The notes under the pieces: generated by a model
What the model was told of the DNA's origin: nothing
What the model saw: only the letters and a program-made list of their open reading frames with translations
Database searches by the model: none
Shown: positions 61,893-64,000 of the stretch, in pieces
Layout: each line of letters begins with the position of its first letter
How positions within the stretch are numbered: the stretch's first letter is position 1
Program-made: the position numbers and the translations under genes
Assembly (NCBI RefSeq): GCF_000522985.1
Contig: NZ_CP007129.1
Span: 248,001 to 312,000, forward strand
Reading direction: 5' to 3'
Source of the DNA: Gemmatirosa kalamazoonensis
GTDB lineage: Bacteria; Gemmatimonadota; Gemmatimonadetes; Gemmatimonadales; Gemmatimonadaceae
DNA length: 64,000 nucleotides

Positions 61893-62384
61893 ATGGCGAC
61901 ACGAACCCTGCTCGTCCTGGCCACGCTCGGCGCGGCGGCGTGTGCGAAGCACGGGTCGGCGGGGGCCCCGCGTCCCGCCGACAGCGTGCAGGTCGGCTAC
62001 GGCGCGCAGCCGCGGGAGAAGACGACGGGCGCCGTCACCGCGCTCTCCAGCGACGATGTGATGAAGGGGCGCCCGTTCAGCATCGAGGAGCTCCTCCGCG
62101 GCAAGGTCGCGGGGCTCGAGATCATCCAGACCGGCAGCTCGGTGCGCTTCCGCATCCGCGGCGCGGCGTCGATCAGCCAGGAGCAGGAGCCGCTCGTCAT
62201 CGTCGACGACGAGATGATCCAGGCGGGCAACATCGTGAACGCGCTCGCCGGGCTCACGCCGAGCGATATCAAGCAGGTGGCGGTGCTGAAGGACGTGGCC
62301 TCGACGTCGATCTACGGCGGCCGCGGCGCGGGCGGCGTCATCCTCATCACGACGAAGAACAAGCGCGAGGACAAGAACGATTGA
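61893..62384 (+). CDS. Lipoprotein consisting only of a TonB-receptor plug domain
   Basis: A 163-residue protein with lipobox GAAAC (Cys17). The rest is a complete SusC-type plug: VGYGAQPREKTTGAVTAL, a FRIRGAASISQEQEPLVIVD segment, SDIKQVAVLKDVASTSIYGG and GAGGVILITTKNK. Frame and stop are clean and there is no barrel. Full receptors have this plug followed by about 700 barrel residues. It may be a lipid-anchored regulator of the adjacent channel or of TonB, or a domesticated fragment. GGAGACC upstream is a weak ribosome-binding site. Confidence 0.8.
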   Translation: MATRTLLVLATLGAAACAKHGSAGAPRPADSVQVGYGAQPREKTTGAVTALSSDDVMKGRPFSIEELLRGKVAGLEIIQTGSSVRFRIRGAASISQEQEPLVIVDDEMIQAGNIVNALAGLTPSDIKQVAVLKDVASTSIYGGRGAGGVILITTKNKREDKND

Positions 62385-62397
62385 ACGGCTCTCGTCA

Positions 62398-62476
62398 TTG
62401 AACCGCGGAGGACGCAGAGGACGCAGAGGGGAACTCATTCGGTCTCCGGCTTTCCTCTGCGTCCTCTGCGGTTCGA
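62398..62476. repeat. CGCAGAGGA palindrome at the 5' end of the FG-GAP gene
   Basis: The left arm is GAACCGCGGAGGACGCAGAG plus GACGCAGAGG. The right arm has CCTCTGCGTCCTCTGCGGTT. The loop is about 25 nt. It is of the same family as 30095-30176. The first TTG of the element is the probable start codon of the next gene and it is read in the same frame as in the permease gene. Confidence 0.9.
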
Positions 62477-63978
62477 TGCTTTTTGCCTGCAGCCGCTCCG
62501 ATCGCCCGCCGGCGCCGAGCTTCGCGGCGATCTTCCCGCCCGCCACCGGCGCGCTGATGAACGAGTCCTCGCCCGCGCTCGCGGACCTCGACGGCGACGG
62601 CGTGCCCGACATCGTGTTCGGCTCGGGCGTGGACCGCACGCGGCCGGCGGGGCGGCGGCTCGTGTTCACCGGACAGCCGGCGGTCTCCGGCTACGTCGTC
62701 GCCGTCTCCGGGCGCACGAACCGGATCCTGTGGCAGGTGCCGAACCCGCGCGACGCGTTCACCACGCCCCGCTTCGCGTACCTCGACCACGACCGCGTTC
62801 CCGACGTCGTCATGGGCGGACGCGAGGGAGTGCTCACCGCGTACGCGGGCACCGACGGCCACGTGCTGTGGCGCGTGCTGGGCGAGGACGTCGTCGCGAC
62901 GCCGTTCCCGTACTACTTCCTGACGCCGGCCATCGTGCCCGACGTGAACGGCGACGGCGTGCCGGACGTCGTCGACACGTACGGCGGCAACGACACGCGC
63001 GCGCCGAGGGATGCGCGCGACGCGGGCTACGTGATGGTCGTCTCGGGCGCCGACGGCCGCGTGCTGAGGGCGCAGCGGGTGCCCGACGGCGCCGAGACGT
63101 ACGCCTCGCCGCTCGCGTATCGGCGGCGCGACGGGAGCACGTGGGTGATCTTCGGCACCGGCGGCGAGACGAAGCCCGGCGCCGAGTGGCGCGCGCCGCT
63201 CGCGTCGCTCGTCGACAGCACGCTCGCCACGCGCGCGGAGCGCCTCGTGCTGGAAGGGACGAAGGGGGTCATCGCGCCGCCGACGCTCGTCGATCTCACC
63301 GGCGACGGCGAGCAGGACGTGCTCGTGAACACGTTCGACGGACGGCTCGTCGCCGTGGACGGCGCGACGGCGAAGCCGCTGTGGTCGCACGCCGACTCGT
63401 CGGAGGAGTCGTACCACCAGCCGGCGGTCGTGCGCCTAACGAGGGACGGCGGGCGCCTCGGCCTGTTCGTCTCGCGCGGCATCGGCGCCTTCCCGCGCTA
63501 CGTCGGCACGGTGCACCGGCTGTACGACGCCGCGACCGGGCGCGTGCTGTACGAGTATCGCGATCCGAACTACCCGGCCGGCGCGCCGCTCGCCGTCGAC
63601 CTCACCGGCGACGGCGTGGACGAGCCGGTGTTCTTCACGCAGCGCTTTCCGGCCGCCCAGGGCTCGCGCATCCACGTGCTCCATCTGCCGACGCATCGTC
63701 TCGCGTCGCACGACGTGCCGGACAACCTGTGGAGCACACCGGTGGTCGCCGACCCGCGCCGTACGGGCACGCTGGAGCTGATCGGCGTGTCGTGGCGCAT
63801 GGGGCCGAACGGCATCGCGAGCCTGCCCGACGTGCAGTGGCAGCTGCTGCGTCTCGATCTCTCGGCGAAGACGCCGTCCGCGATCACGTGGGGCGGGTAC
63901 ATGGGGACGACGGCGGACGGGCGGTATCACGCTGGAGATCTCACGCGGAGCCGCGGAGCACGCGGAGAACACCAGTGA
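62398..63978 (+). CDS. FG-GAP/VCBS-like lipoprotein with both ends encoded by palindromes
   Basis: A 526-residue protein with beta-propeller-like repeats bearing Ca-binding Asp loops: LADLDGDGVPDIVFG, PDVNGDGVPDVVD, VDLTGDGEQDVLV and VDLTGDGVDEPVF. The start is a TTG at the CGCAGAGGA palindrome. The first residues (NRGGRRGRRGELIRS, then PAFLCVLCGSMLFAC) make a lipoprotein signal with lipobox LFAC. The internal ATG at 62476 would leave only MLFAC before the lipid site. The last residues LTRSRGARGEHQ and the stop come from a CGCGGAG palindrome. It lies 13 bp after the plug lipoprotein and probably forms an operon with it. Confidence 0.8.
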   Translation: MNRGGRRGRRGELIRSPAFLCVLCGSMLFACSRSDRPPAPSFAAIFPPATGALMNESSPALADLDGDGVPDIVFGSGVDRTRPAGRRLVFTGQPAVSGYVVAVSGRTNRILWQVPNPRDAFTTPRFAYLDHDRVPDVVMGGREGVLTAYAGTDGHVLWRVLGEDVVATPFPYYFLTPAIVPDVNGDGVPDVVDTYGGNDTRAPRDARDAGYVMVVSGADGRVLRAQRVPDGAETYASPLAYRRRDGSTWVIFGTGGETKPGAEWRAPLASLVDSTLATRAERLVLEGTKGVIAPPTLVDLTGDGEQDVLVNTFDGRLVAVDGATAKPLWSHADSSEESYHQPAVVRLTRDGGRLGLFVSRGIGAFPRYVGTVHRLYDAATGRVLYEYRDPNYPAGAPLAVDLTGDGVDEPVFFTQRFPAAQGSRIHVLHLPTHRLASHDVPDNLWSTPVVADPRRTGTLELIGVSWRMGPNGIASLPDVQWQLLRLDLSAKTPSAITWGGYMGTTADGRYHAGDLTRSRGARGEHQ

Positions 63979-64000
63979 AGTGTTGTGCTCCGCGTGCTCC
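63940..64000. repeat. CGCGGAG palindrome, cut by the window edge
   Basis: The left arm is CACGCGGAGCCGCGGAGCAC plus GCGGAGAAC, the loop is CACCAGTGAAGTGTTG-like, and the right arm CTCCGCGTGCTCC runs to the window end. It is the same family as 45806-45965. It encodes the last 12 residues and the stop codon of the FG-GAP gene. Confidence 0.85.

Larger units (their letters stand above)
810..63441. repeat. Dispersed octamer GCCTAACG / CGTTAGGC, about 46 copies
   Basis: Exact copies were counted by eye, about 27 on the plus and 19 on the minus strand. Positions of the CCTAACG core include 811, 2658, 5712, 8803, 10095, 14493, 18182, 23394, 25651, 29656, 31636, 34381, 37157, 42836, 47770, 52442, 56453 and 63435. 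Near matches lie at 26494, 28173, 32846 and 33982. Most are inside genes, reading Leu-Gly (TTA GGC) or Pro-Asn (CCT AAC). Several supply stop codons (2659, 11335, 24940, 28006). Base composition predicts about two copies. Confidence 0.85.

Noticed and set aside
810-63441. GCCTAACG as a Chi or KOPS site
   Set aside because: Those are strongly strand-biased with respect to replication. Here both orientations are mixed throughout the window.

Overview
The window is about 72% G+C by eye and very gene-dense, with many 4-bp ATGA or GTGA gene overlaps. It reads as a chromosomal segment of a Gemmatimonadota-type bacterium, possibly near Gemmatirosa. This is inferred from the gene mix: a PadR regulator with an ADOP-type permease, SusC/SusD pairs outside Bacteroidota, a Ser/Thr kinase with a TolB-like domain and TPRs, secreted amidohydrolases and orphan secreted proteins. 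No rRNA, tRNA, CRISPR array, transposase or prophage was seen.

Layout. 1-9.4 kb: branched-chain amino-acid synthesis. The end of ilvC and ilvE face a leuA-leuC-leuD-leuB operon whose genes all overlap by 4 bp. The leu operon is preceded by a Leu-rich leader peptide and an intrinsic terminator, which reads as a transcription attenuator. Between the two arms lie a broken PIN gene, a CoiA-like competence nuclease with a broken frame and a GxxExxY remnant. 9.5-18 kb: a small ABC module, ChrB-like protein, DUF2306 protein, ADOP permease with PadR, and small secreted or cytosolic proteins. 18-25 kb: rsgA, a junction of two gene remnants, a divergent regulator/PDZ aspartyl protease pair, a class III aminotransferase and a GH9 glycosidase. 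25-36 kb: two unrecognised proteins, a membrane metallophosphoesterase, an osmoprotectant ABC transporter with a fused binding protein/permease, a lipoprotein, a DUF2339 protein and an SDR protein. 36-46 kb: aldose epimerase, an Imm50-like protein, tandem lipoproteins, a KdpDE-like two-component pair, a Ser/Thr kinase and an amidohydrolase.

46-64 kb resembles a polysaccharide utilisation locus. It has two SusC/SusD pairs, a GntR/FCD regulator, a Tat-exported TIM-barrel glycosidase and a GH127/GH146-type beta-L-arabinofuranosidase. It also has a lipoprotein consisting only of a TonB plug domain, and an FG-GAP/VCBS-like lipoprotein. Arabinan-type glycan uptake and trimming is the likely job.

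Three genome-scale signals cut across the genes. First, the octamer GCCTAACG occurs about 46 times in both orientations, roughly once per 1.4 kb, with the density of a DNA uptake sequence. It rewrites Leu-Gly and Pro-Asn codons to fit. Second, at least ten long palindromes have arms built of short tandem units. They sit at gene borders and several are translated: in two genes they form the signal peptide, and in others the C-terminal tail. Third, four genes lose their reading frame at alternating GC tracts, each by an amount equal to one GC unit.
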